Origin: Caldifarciminota bacterium | GTDB lineage: Bacteria > Hydrothermota > Tepidihabitantia > Tepidihabitantales > Tepidihabitantaceae | NCBI GenBank assembly: GCA_016935295.1 | Contig: JAFGRF010000212.1 | Coordinates: forward strand, 1-11,947 | Length of the DNA stretch: 11,947 nucleotides | Reading direction: 5' to 3' | Notes under the pieces: model-generated | What the model saw: the letters and a program-made list of their open reading frames with translations, nothing else | Database searches by the model: none | What the model was told of the DNA's origin: nothing | Made by a program: the position numbers and the translations under genes | Shown: piece after piece, positions 5,659 through 11,947 of the stretch | Layout of the letters: each line of letters starts with the position of its first letter | How positions within the stretch are numbered: position 1 is the first letter of the stretch

Positions 5659-7194
5659 ATGCAACCGGCAATCGGTCCGGCAGCGACGAAAACCGGGTTC
5701 GACAACGACAGGTATCTGGCTGAACAGACCGCGGCCATCCACGAACGCGTGGCAGAGTTCGGCACCAGGCTGTATCTCGAGCTTGGCGGCAAGCTGGTCT
5801 ACGACTATCACGCGGCCCGCGTACTCCCGGGCTTTCATCCCAACGTCAAGATGGAACTGCTGCGGGAACTGCGGGCCGACGCCGACATCATCCTCTGCAT
5901 CCATGCCGGCGACATCGAGCGCCGCAAGATCCGGGCGGACTTCGGTATCACCTACGACGCCGACGCACTCAAACTGATCGATGACCTGAAGGAGCAGGGC
6001 TTGATCGTGAAAGCGGTCGTCATCACCCGGTTCGACAGTCAACCCGCCGCTGCGGCGTTCCGGAACATACTCGAACACCGCGGTGTCCGGGTCTACACGC
6101 ACCGGTTCACCAAGGGCTATCCCACCGATGTCGATACGATAGTCGGCGATGAAGGTTACGGTGCAAACGAGTACATAGCTGCTGAGAAACCGATCGTCGT
6201 CGTGACCGGCCCCGGACCGGGCAGCGGCAAGCTCGCGACCTGCCTCTCCCAGCTCTACCATGACTACCAGCGGGGCGTCAAATCAGGGTATGCGAAGTTC
6301 GAGACCTTCCCGGTCTGGAACCTCCCGCTCAAGCATCCGGTGAACGTTGCTTATGAGGCGGCGACCGCGGATATCCGGGATTTCAATGTCGTCGACCCTT
6401 TCCATCTGGAGGCCTGCGGCAAAGTCGCGGTCAACTACAACCGGGATGTCGAGGTCTTCCCGGTCCTGCACCGCATCCTCACCCGCATAACCGACAGCCC
6501 GCGCTACCAGTCGCCGACCGACATGGGCGTGAACCGTGCCGGCTTCGCAATCGTCGACGATGCAGCCGTCCGCGAGGCCGCATGTCAGGAGATAGTACGC
6601 CGCTACTTCCGGTACCGATGCGAACACGCCATGGGCTTCGTCGACCAAGAGACGGTCCAGCGGGTGGAACTGCTGATGAACGACCTCGGGCTCAAGCCGC
6701 AACGCCGCGTTGTGGTTGAGCCTGCGCGACGGGCGGCAGACGAGGCCCGACAGAAGGGCAAAGGCAACGAGGGCATCTTCTGTGGCGCGGCGATTGAACT
6801 TCCCGACACGACCATCGTGACGGGCAAGAACTCACCAACCATGCACGCGGCAGCCAGTCTGATACTGAACGCCACCAAGCGGCTCGCCGGGATCCCGGAC
6901 CAGATCCACGTCCTCTCGCCGGCGGCAATCGAGGCCATCGCCAACCTCGACCGGAACATCCTCAGGAAGCGAACGGTCAGCCTCGACCTGGCGGAGACGC
7001 TTATCGCGCTGAGCGTCAGTGCGACCACAAATCCAACGGCTCAGCTTGCCCTGGAACAACTGAAGGACCTGCGGGGCTGCGAAGTCCACAGCACCCACAT
7101 CCCCACGCCCGGCGACGAAGAGGGTTTGCGCAAGCTCGGCGTGAACCTCACGAGCGACCCCAACTTCTCCAGCCACAGCCTCTTCGCTGGCTGA
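5659..7194 (+). CDS. DUF1846 domain-containing protein
   Basis: A 511-aa protein that matches the DUF1846 family along its full length, with the family's usual size of about 500 aa. The typical opening 'GFDNDRYLAEQTAAIHERV' begins at residue 13. A glycine-rich, P-loop-like segment 'GPGPGSGKLATCL' (184-196) suggests nucleotide or phosphate binding. Other notable stretches are 'THRFTKGYPTDVDTIVGDEG' (about 147-166), 'DPFHLEACGKVAVNYNRD' and 'TGKNSPTMHAAASL'. No signal peptide or membrane helix is seen, so it should be cytosolic. The biochemical function of the family is not known to me. It is the only long plus-strand gene here, transcribed away from adk and ending against the convergent methyltransferase gene. 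No Shine-Dalgarno sequence precedes the ATG, consistent with a leaderless message. Confidence 0.92.
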   Translation: MQPAIGPAATKTGFDNDRYLAEQTAAIHERVAEFGTRLYLELGGKLVYDYHAARVLPGFHPNVKMELLRELRADADIILCIHAGDIERRKIRADFGITYDADALKLIDDLKEQGLIVKAVVITRFDSQPAAAAFRNILEHRGVRVYTHRFTKGYPTDVDTIVGDEGYGANEYIAAEKPIVVVTGPGPGSGKLATCLSQLYHDYQRGVKSGYAKFETFPVWNLPLKHPVNVAYEAATADIRDFNVVDPFHLEACGKVAVNYNRDVEVFPVLHRILTRITDSPRYQSPTDMGVNRAGFAIVDDAAVREAACQEIVRRYFRYRCEHAMGFVDQETVQRVELLMNDLGLKPQRRVVVEPARRAADEARQKGKGNEGIFCGAAIELPDTTIVTGKNSPTMHAAASLILNATKRLAGIPDQIHVLSPAAIEAIANLDRNILRKRTVSLDLAETLIALSVSATTNPTAQLALEQLKDLRGCEVHSTHIPTPGDEEGLRKLGVNLTSDPNFSSHSLFAG

Positions 7195-7207
7195 GTTCCC
7201 CAAACAA

Positions 7208-7246
7208 GATCTGGCGTCCGGTCAGCGCGCCGGAGCTAGCCAGATC
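7208..7246. terminator. Hairpin between convergent genes
   Basis: GATCTGGC (7208-7215) and GCCAGATC (7239-7246) form a perfect 8-bp outer stem. TCCGG and CCGGA inside it can form a second 5-bp stem. It lies between the DUF1846 stop and the methyltransferase stop, overlapping the latter by two bases. On the minus strand a T-rich run (TTGTTTG) follows closely, so it fits best as the end of the fhs-methyltransferase transcript. The plus-strand side has only GGGTTTG. Confidence 0.55.
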
Positions 7247-8174
7247 AGGGTTTGAAGCCCCAGATGCACCAGAACGGGCTCGACCATGCGTAGGCGGCGG
7301 TGCGACGTTTCATAGCCTTGCGGAACGCCCGGTGTTCGAGCCGGTTCCGACGGCGACAGCGGTCGAACTTCGACCTCGCCAGTCCCCCTGCGCGCATCTG
7401 GTCGGACTCGCTCTTGCTCACCCGGTCCCAGCGAACCGGCTCGCGCATGTGCTCCCGCGTGTTCGTGTATGCGGTGCGCTGCCCCGGAGAGCGGTAGGGC
7501 GGCGCTATCCAGACGACCCGTTCGTTCGTGCGTACGCCGACGTCAATCAGGCCGCGTCCCTCCATCCAGGCCGGAACGTGACAGCCGACCGACCAATCGC
7601 CGAAGCCTACCTTGCGACGCCCGTCCGTCATCCGTAGCCCGACCTCATACATCAGGAGTCGCTCGGCTGTGGTCGGCTGGTGCCAGTTGTTCCATCTCGA
7701 ACCCGGACTGCCCGTCATCGCGTTGTCGAACACCGCCACGCAGCCGCCCGACCTCGTAACCCGTATCATCTCATCGAGCGCCTTCTCAGGCTCGGCCAGG
7801 TGGCAGAAGACGACGTGAGCCAATGTCATGTCGAATGTGTTGTTCTCGAACGGCATGCTGCAGATTTCACCAGTTGCGAACCGCGCCGCCTTGCCCAAGC
7901 CTTCCTTTGTGCAGAAACGTGCAGCCTGGGCAAGAAGCTTCCGGTCCCTGTCCAGTCCGACCAGCTTGCCCCCGGGCATGCAGAACCTGCCCCAGGTTCG
8001 CAGCGCGTAGCCGAACCCGCAACCGGCATCGAGCAGTCCCATTCCTGGTTTGAGGCGGAAGTGCCGGGCCAGACTCCCTACCTGCTCCGGAGTCCACAAA
8101 TCCCGACGCTGCCGAATCAGGACTTCCCGACGCGTCTTGACCCGGGAGTAGTCTATCGGATGCCTGCGCTTCAC
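7245..8174 (-). CDS. Class I SAM-dependent methyltransferase, substrate unknown
   Basis: A 309-aa Rossmann-fold methyltransferase. Motif I is 'LLDAGCGFGYAL' (47-58), the acidic residue after beta-2 is D75 in 'LVGLDRD', and motifs II-III run through 'GEICSMPFENNTFDMTLAH' (102-120). This pattern fits the UbiE/Methyltransf_11 group acting on small molecules or lipids. After about residue 150 there is an uncommon extension rich in Trp and Arg, ending in a very basic segment ('RCRRRNRLEHRAFRKAMKRR') and an aromatic tail. The GTG start is 3 nt after the fhs stop, so the two genes are probably co-translated. That suggests, without proving, a link to one-carbon or methyl metabolism. The specific substrate cannot be inferred. 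Confidence 0.85.
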   Translation of the reverse strand: MKRRHPIDYSRVKTRREVLIRQRRDLWTPEQVGSLARHFRLKPGMGLLDAGCGFGYALRTWGRFCMPGGKLVGLDRDRKLLAQAARFCTKEGLGKAARFATGEICSMPFENNTFDMTLAHVVFCHLAEPEKALDEMIRVTRSGGCVAVFDNAMTGSPGSRWNNWHQPTTAERLLMYEVGLRMTDGRRKVGFGDWSVGCHVPAWMEGRGLIDVGVRTNERVVWIAPPYRSPGQRTAYTNTREHMREPVRWDRVSKSESDQMRAGGLARSKFDRCRRRNRLEHRAFRKAMKRRTAAYAWSSPFWCIWGFKP

Positions 8175-8177
8175 GGT

Positions 8178-9845
8178 TCAGGAAAGCCCGCTCAACTTGC
8201 CGTCGTCGGCGATGTCGATCTTGAGTGCATTGGGCTTCTTGGCGAGTCCGGGCAGCAACTGGATTTCGCCCGCGACCGGTACCAGGTACCCGGCCCCGGC
8301 GCGGATGTGAACTGCGGAAATCGTTACCTTGAACCCCTCGCACGCACCCACGCATTCCGGATCGTCGGAGAAAGAGAGCGGCGTCTTGGCGATGCAGACC
8401 GGCAGCTTGTCATAGCCGAGCAGGTAGATACGCTTCAGGTCGCGCTCCGCCCGCGGCGTGTACATGACCCGGTCCGCGCCGTATATCTTCTGGGCGACCG
8501 CCTCGATCTTGTCCTCGACCGCGGCCGCGTAGTCGTATGCCGGCTTGTTCTGCCCCGGCCTCTCCTCTATCTGTTTCATCACCGCTCGCGCCAGGTCTTC
8601 GCAGCCTCTGCCGCCGTCGGCAAACCCGGTGCTGAGAATGCACGGCACCCCCTGCTCGCGGCAGTAGCGCTCTACCAGCTCCAGGTCATCGTCGGAGTCG
8701 GCCTCGAACCTATTGAGCGCAACGACCGGCTCCAGTCCAAGCAGCCGGCAGTTCTCGATGTGCCGGCGCAGGTTGTCAAAACCCCTCCACAACTCGGTCA
8801 TCTTGCCCTTCTTCGCATCCCTGGCCCCGCCCTGGTGTTTCAGGGCCCGGACCGTAGCCACGAGCACGCAGGTTGCGATGTTCCAGCCGGCCAATGGCGC
8901 CACGATGTCAACGAACTTCTCGGCGCCGAGGTCTGACCCGAACCCGGCCTCGACGACCGCGTACTCGGAGAGGCGCAGGGCCGCGTTGACCGAGATGATG
9001 CTCGCAGTACCGTGGGCGATATTGGCAAACGGCCCGGCGTGAATCAACGCCGGCGTATTCTCCGTTGTCTGGACGAGATTCGGCTTGATGGCGTCCTTCA
9101 AGAGCACGGCCATCGCTCCGGTCGCACCGAGGTCGTCCGCGGTGACGGGCTTGTCGTCGTAGCTCAGAGCTACGAGAATCCGGCCCAGCCGCTGCTTCAG
9201 GTCGGCCCGGTTCGCGGCCAGCGCCAATATCGCCATGACCTCTGACGCCGCCGTAATTACGCAACTGTCCTCGCGCGCCGGCCCGTCGGCCCGACCACCG
9301 AGCCCGACCACCATCGTCCGCAGCACGCGGTCGTTCATGTCAATCGTCCGCGGGAAAGTTATCTCGCGGCCGTCGATCCGGAGCGGATTGTCGAAGTGAA
9401 TGGAATTGTCGAGCATCGCCGACAGCAGATTGTGTGCCGCAGTTACCGCATGGAAGTCGCCGGTGAAATGGAGGTTGATGTCCTCCATCGGCAGCACCTG
9501 CGAATAGCCGCCGCCGGCAGCGCCGCCCTTGATGCCGAAGACCGGCCCGAGCGACGGCTGGCGCAGCACCGCGATGGATTTCTTCCCCAGCCGGTTGAAG
9601 GCCATCGAAAGACCGGTCGACACGGTCGTCTTGCCTTCGCCGTACTTGGTCGGGGTTACTGCGGTGACCAGGATGAGCTTGCCGACCGGTTTGTCCTTGA
9701 GCCGTTCGAGCAACCGGACCGACAGCTTCGCCTTGTAGTTGCCGTTTGGCAGAATCAGGTCCGGGTCGGTGATTCCGAGCCCGGCCGCGATCTCGGCAAT
9801 CGGCTTCAGCTTCGCCTGCTGCGCAATCTCGATATCAGAAAACAT
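8178..9845 (-). CDS. fhs: Formate-tetrahydrofolate ligase (10-formyl-THF synthetase)
   Basis: A full-length 555-aa enzyme that joins formate to tetrahydrofolate with ATP, giving 10-formyl-THF. It works in one-carbon metabolism and in the methyl branch of the Wood-Ljungdahl pathway. The ATP-binding P-loop 'TPTKYGEGKTT' is at 64-74; most homologues have 'TPTPAGEGKTT', so Lys-Tyr replaces Pro-Ala. Other family blocks are 'GIKGGAAGGGYSQVLPMEDI', 'LHFTGDFHAVTAAHNLL' and 'EAGFGSDLGAEKF'. The start is firmly set by a GGAGG (9850-9854) 4 nt before the ATG. The following methyltransferase begins 3 nt after the stop. No folD, metF or other pathway gene is in the window, so a full acetogenic or methyl-branch pathway cannot be claimed. 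Confidence 0.96.
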   Translation of the reverse strand: MFSDIEIAQQAKLKPIAEIAAGLGITDPDLILPNGNYKAKLSVRLLERLKDKPVGKLILVTAVTPTKYGEGKTTVSTGLSMAFNRLGKKSIAVLRQPSLGPVFGIKGGAAGGGYSQVLPMEDINLHFTGDFHAVTAAHNLLSAMLDNSIHFDNPLRIDGREITFPRTIDMNDRVLRTMVVGLGGRADGPAREDSCVITAASEVMAILALAANRADLKQRLGRILVALSYDDKPVTADDLGATGAMAVLLKDAIKPNLVQTTENTPALIHAGPFANIAHGTASIISVNAALRLSEYAVVEAGFGSDLGAEKFVDIVAPLAGWNIATCVLVATVRALKHQGGARDAKKGKMTELWRGFDNLRRHIENCRLLGLEPVVALNRFEADSDDDLELVERYCREQGVPCILSTGFADGGRGCEDLARAVMKQIEERPGQNKPAYDYAAAVEDKIEAVAQKIYGADRVMYTPRAERDLKRIYLLGYDKLPVCIAKTPLSFSDDPECVGACEGFKVTISAVHIRAGAGYLVPVAGEIQLLPGLAKKPNALKIDIADDGKLSGLS

Positions 9846-9874
9846 GAATCCTCCAATCTTCGTATGGTCAATGC

Positions 9875-9886
9875 CATCGGCCGATG
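9875..9886. promoter_or_regulatory. 12-bp palindrome upstream of fhs, possible operator
   Basis: CATCGGCCGATG is a perfect 12-bp palindrome centred about 35 nt upstream of the fhs ATG. A few perfect 12-mers are expected by chance in a window of this size, so only its position makes it notable. No clear promoter for fhs could be found in the 124-bp gap. Confidence 0.25.
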
Positions 9887-9969
9887 TACGCTGTCGGCAG
9901 TCACCATCATCTCGACCAGACCGACCATCTCGTCACGACGCGCTCGATTGGGTTCTGGGATCGCCGGTG

Positions 9970-10245
9970 TCAGACCGGCTGACTGTGTTCGTACAGATAC
10001 TCGGGGTCGAGGTCGAGTCCGTTCTCCCATTCTACCGTATCATACGAGATGCGGACCTTCTCGAACACCTCCGGCGAGGCCAGCTCGCGAAACCGCCCGC
10101 AGGACAATAGCGGCGTCACGTCAAAGACTCTCTGCTCCCCGTTGCCGAAGGAAAGAATCAACCTGTGGTCCTCCGCTGCCTTCACGCTGGTCACGCCGGG
10201 ATACTCCGTGACTGGTTCTGCTACTGGAGCGGCGGAATTCGGCAT
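9970..10245 (-). CDS. DUF2442 domain-containing protein
   Basis: A 91-aa protein ending in the family hallmark 'WENGLDLDPEYLYEHS' (73-88; commonly WPNGxDLxPExLY) with the earlier block 'LSFGNGEQRVFDVTPLL' (31-47). I placed the start at the ATG at 10245, which has a GGAGAGG 4 nt upstream, rather than at 10311, where the added residues do not fit the family. It overlaps the end of the DUF4160 gene by 25 nt, so the two are co-translated. DUF2442 genes often lie next to DUF4160 genes, and such pairs have been suggested to behave like toxin-antitoxin modules. The molecular role is not established and nothing here proves it. It lies upstream of fhs on the same strand. Confidence 0.85.
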   Translation of the reverse strand: MPNSAAPVAEPVTEYPGVTSVKAAEDHRLILSFGNGEQRVFDVTPLLSCGRFRELASPEVFEKVRISYDTVEWENGLDLDPEYLYEHSQPV

Positions 10246-10487
10246 GGTTCCTCTCCGTTTGTCACCATCTGCCAGTCGGCACGCAGCTCGTCCCGGTGAA
10301 GTTCCGCCCACGCCTGAACAAGGCGTAGCTGCCGCTTGGGCAGTTCGCCCTGCATCAACTCAAGCGTATCAACGGAGAAGGTCGCCTTGAACTCGTTGTA
10401 GTAGGCATGGAAGTGAGGCGGGTTGTGCTCACCGGGCGCGTAGTACATCCGGATGATAACGCCGTAGAACATCGAGATGGTCGGCAT
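10221..10487 (-). CDS. DUF4160 domain-containing protein
   Basis: An 88-aa protein matching DUF4160 from end to end. It has the typical opening 'MPTISMFYGVIIRMYY', the conserved 'EHNPPHFHAYYNEFKA' with clustered histidines (about 20-35), then 'GELPKRQLRLVQAWAELH' and the closing 'RIPPL'. The His-rich PPHFHA motif could bind metal or act in catalysis; that is an inference. No signal peptide is seen. An AGAGAG lies about 12 nt upstream of the ATG, so ribosome binding is weak. The DUF2442 gene overlaps its end by 25 nt. A strong promoter lies 84-112 nt upstream. The pair resembles a small accessory, possibly toxin-antitoxin-like, module. Confidence 0.87.
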   Translation of the reverse strand: MPTISMFYGVIIRMYYAPGEHNPPHFHAYYNEFKATFSVDTLELMQGELPKRQLRLVQAWAELHRDELRADWQMVTNGEEPCRIPPLQ

Positions 10488-10492
10488 CGTCG

Positions 10493-10555
10493 CTAGGCTC
10501 TCTTCTGCGGGGACTGAGCCGCTGCTTCGGTCCTCGTGCCTCTCATGAAGGTCAT
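10493..10555 (-). CDS. Possible 20-codon leader ORF upstream of DUF4160
   Basis: From the ATG at 10555 a 20-codon frame (MTFMRGTRTEAA...) ends in TAG 5 nt before the DUF4160 start. It begins about 10 nt after the predicted transcript start, with only a loose AGAGA in front. It could be a coupling or leader peptide, or it could be chance. There is no homology evidence. Confidence 0.2.
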   Translation of the reverse strand: MTFMRGTRTEAAAQSPQKRA

Positions 10556-10570
10556 TTCTCTTTCACCCCA

Positions 10571-10599
10571 ATCATACCGTCCGTACTGCCGCACGTCAA
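10571..10599 (-). promoter_or_regulatory. Strong sigma70-like promoter for DUF4160-DUF2442
   Basis: On the minus strand TTGACG (10594-10599), a 17-bp spacer and TATGAT (10571-10576): 5 of 6 consensus matches in each hexamer at ideal spacing. The predicted start is near 10564, giving a leader of about 77 nt to DUF4160. It may also drive fhs by read-through, since no clear promoter was found before fhs. Confidence 0.7.
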
Positions 10600-10604
10600 C
10601 CCGA

Positions 10605-10623
10605 CCAAAGCCACCCGCTTTGG
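10605..10623. promoter_or_regulatory. Inverted repeat just upstream of the DUF4160 promoter
   Basis: CCAAAG (10605-10610) and CTTTGG (10618-10623) form a perfect 6-bp inverted repeat around 7 nt, ending 5 bp from the -35 box. It could be an operator, for instance for autoregulation by the gene pair. It could also be a small hairpin at the end of the propeller gene's transcript, but it lacks a U-tract. Confidence 0.3.
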
Positions 10624-10677
10624 CCGTAGGCCGTGAGCTGTCAGCAGCAAGTTGTCAGCCATCAGCCGCTGGCTCTC
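10622..10677. repeat. Degenerate 7-bp tandem repeat, about 8 units
   Basis: Eight consecutive 7-bp blocks share a loose consensus rGCygtc (for example GGCCGTA, AGCTGTC, AGTTGTC, AGCCATC). The 7-bp period is steady over 56 bp, although single units differ at several bases. It fills most of the gap between the propeller gene and the DUF4160 promoter. It overlaps the neighbouring CCAAAG/CTTTGG inverted repeat by two bases. Confidence 0.6.
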
Positions 10678-10724
10678 CACGCCTTGCCGCCGTCATTAGG
10701 TGGGGTGACTGCCCGTGATCCCTC

Positions 10725-11947
10725 TCACCGACTGCCGCCGCGGATTACCGATATGCTGTACCCGTCCTGGTTCGCGACGTAGACCCTATTCTGCTCGGTG
10801 TTACATGCCAGAACGTGCCAGTCATGTCCGACCGTGTAGGTACGAAGAATCTCGTTGCTAGCGCCATCAACAACCGCGACCCGGTTGTCGCAAACGCAGT
10901 AGACGCAATTGTCAGCAGCGTTGTAGTAGGTATTTCTGGTCCCCGCGTACTCGCTGAAGTTGGCTATAACTTTGTCGGTTGCGGCATCGAGGACCGACAG
11001 GCCGAGTCGTCCTCCGACATACAGCTTGTTGTTCCGTGCATTGTAGCACATGGCGTGCGCGGGCATGAACCAGGATGTGTCTACCGCATTCGTGCTGCCG
11101 TCTATCACCCTCATCGTTTCGAAGGCGCAGTAGACCTTGTTGTCCGTGTCATTGCAGCAGAGCACGTGCCGACCCGTGCCGATCTGTATCGTCTTGACCA
11201 GTGCGTGCGTCGGGCCGTCAATTATCGCCAATTCTCCTGTCTGGTCACTGTGGCAGTAGACTTTGTTGGCCTTTGGATTGCCGCAGAAGCTCCAGGGCCG
11301 TCGGAACGGGACCTCCGCAATGATACTATCAGTGGTGCCATCCGTTACCGCCAGCCGCGCCGTGGCCCAGGGCATTTTGAAAGAGTAGACCCAGTTGTTC
11401 ACCGAGTCGTACCATAATACCGGTGAACCTATCATCAGACTCGATATCACGCTATCAGTCTTGCCGTCGAGTACGAGAACCCTGGTGTTGTATGCTTCGT
11501 CATAGTAGATCTTGTCTTCCTTGGAGTTGTAGCACGGCTGCCACGGCTCTCGCCCGGTCTTCAATCTGGTCAGGAGACGGTTGGTCGCGCCATCAAGCAC
11601 CACGAGTTCGCCATCTCTTCGGATGGAGCAGTACAGCTTATTGTCACGCGGGTTGTAGCAGAGTGCGCCCGGATGACGCGCGGTGGGCACTTTGTCAATC
11701 ACCTCGCCGGACGCAGCTTTCAATGCCACCACGTCGGGTTGATCGCGGTCAGGAACCACGCAGTAAGCGTATCCTCTCCGAGGGTTGAAGCAGAAGGCCG
11801 TAGCCTGATGGCTAAGGGCCGCGCTCGCCGTTACCCGATTCGACCTGCCGTCAATGATGTCAACCGTTGGTTTGCGTTTGGTGTCCGACCAGAGGTCGTA
11901 CTTCACCAAATCCTCGACGGACCCTTGGAGGCGGCTGTCTTCGCACG
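10725..11947 (-). CDS. YncE/YVTN-like beta-propeller repeat protein, 5' end cut off by window edge
   Basis: The frame is open from the right edge to TGA at 10725, about 407 residues. TTG and GTG codons occur near 11909, but the in-frame sequence continues upstream to the edge and the protein begins in mid-blade, so the true start is probably outside the window. About nine repeats of roughly 40 aa alternate a 'CYNPxxNKLYC' core with a 'vvVLDGaTNxvi' strand, the pattern of YVTN/YncE-type propellers. Four repeats have a full Cys-X9-Cys pair; others keep one Cys or replace it with Tyr or Val. Such proteins are usually extracytoplasmic and bind partners or surfaces. The N-terminal signal would be off-window, and no C-terminal sorting domain or anchor is present: the protein ends on the last strand ('SISVIRGGSR'). 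Function unknown. Confidence 0.85.
   Translation of the reverse strand, partial: CEDSRLQGSVEDLVKYDLWSDTKRKPTVDIIDGRSNRVTASAALSHQATAFCFNPRRGYAYCVVPDRDQPDVVALKAASGEVIDKVPTARHPGALCYNPRDNKLYCSIRRDGELVVLDGATNRLLTRLKTGREPWQPCYNSKEDKIYYDEAYNTRVLVLDGKTDSVISSLMIGSPVLWYDSVNNWVYSFKMPWATARLAVTDGTTDSIIAEVPFRRPWSFCGNPKANKVYCHSDQTGELAIIDGPTHALVKTIQIGTGRHVLCCNDTDNKVYCAFETMRVIDGSTNAVDTSWFMPAHAMCYNARNNKLYVGGRLGLSVLDAATDKVIANFSEYAGTRNTYYNAADNCVYCVCDNRVAVVDGASNEILRTYTVGHDWHVLACNTEQNRVYVANQDGYSISVIRGGSR

Noticed and set aside
5650..6261. Minus-strand reading frame of 203 codons
   Set aside because: Antisense to DUF1846, which has full-length family similarity; the sequence looks like a shadow translation.
7680..8936. 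Long plus-strand reading frame of 418 codons
   Set aside because: It lies antisense to fhs and the methyltransferase, both of which match known families along their length. Its translation is Arg/Pro/His-rich with no recognisable motif, as expected of shadow frames in GC-rich DNA.
9846..9877. TTGACC upstream of fhs as a -35 box
   Set aside because: It begins only about 30 nt before the ATG, so a -10 at normal spacing would fall over or beyond the start codon.
10815..11417. Plus-strand reading frame of 200 codons with repeated phrases
   Set aside because: Its internal repetition is the antisense image of the propeller repeats on the minus strand.
1..11947. tRNA or rRNA genes
   Set aside because: No T-loop-like GGTTCGAAnCC with a matching acceptor stem, and no rRNA landmark sequence, was seen in any gap; genes leave little room.

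Overview
The window is GC-rich, densely packed bacterial DNA from a diderm. LPS-export proteins of the LptC and LptA/OstA type and an LpxL/HtrB-type acyltransferase show that an outer membrane is present. No rRNA, tRNA, CRISPR array or transposase is visible. The Cys/Tyr-rich YVTN/YncE-like propeller at the right edge, together with degenerate 7- and 8-bp intergenic repeats, recalls uncultured groups such as candidate division WOR-3 (Stahlbacteria) and neighbouring FCB-like lineages. That placement is an inference from repeat style, not a phylogeny.

Positions 1-5539 (minus strand, read right to left) look like one long transcription unit: adk, map, infA, rpmJ, pyrG, an LpxL-like acyltransferase, lptC and an lptA/OstA-like gene that runs off the left edge. 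The first four are the familiar end-of-spc-operon block. The usual neighbours are missing: no secY before adk, and no rpsM-rpsK-rpsD-rpoA after rpmJ. CTP synthesis and LPS genes follow instead. The last four genes overlap or nearly abut. The only long internal gap, between rpmJ and pyrG, holds a degenerate 8-bp repeat in inverted arrangement.

Positions 5540-5658 are a divergent promoter region. A very good sigma70-like promoter faces adk and a weaker one faces a plus-strand DUF1846 gene (5659-7194). A 6-bp inverted repeat lies between them. Both promoters sit so close to the start codons that the transcripts may be leaderless or nearly so, and the DUF1846 gene has no Shine-Dalgarno sequence.

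Positions 7208-7246 hold a terminator-like hairpin between convergent genes. On the minus strand, fhs (formate-tetrahydrofolate ligase) is followed after 3 nt by a SAM-dependent methyltransferase of unknown substrate.

Positions 9846-10724 are accessory in character. They hold an overlapping DUF4160-DUF2442 pair (possible toxin-antitoxin-like module) behind a strong promoter, a possible 20-codon leader ORF, a small inverted repeat, a possible remnant of another gene, and a 7-bp degenerate tandem repeat. From 10725 to the right edge lies a 5'-truncated beta-propeller protein whose repeats carry recurrent CX9C cysteine pairs.

Five of the 12 genes whose start lies inside the window begin with GTG or TTG.
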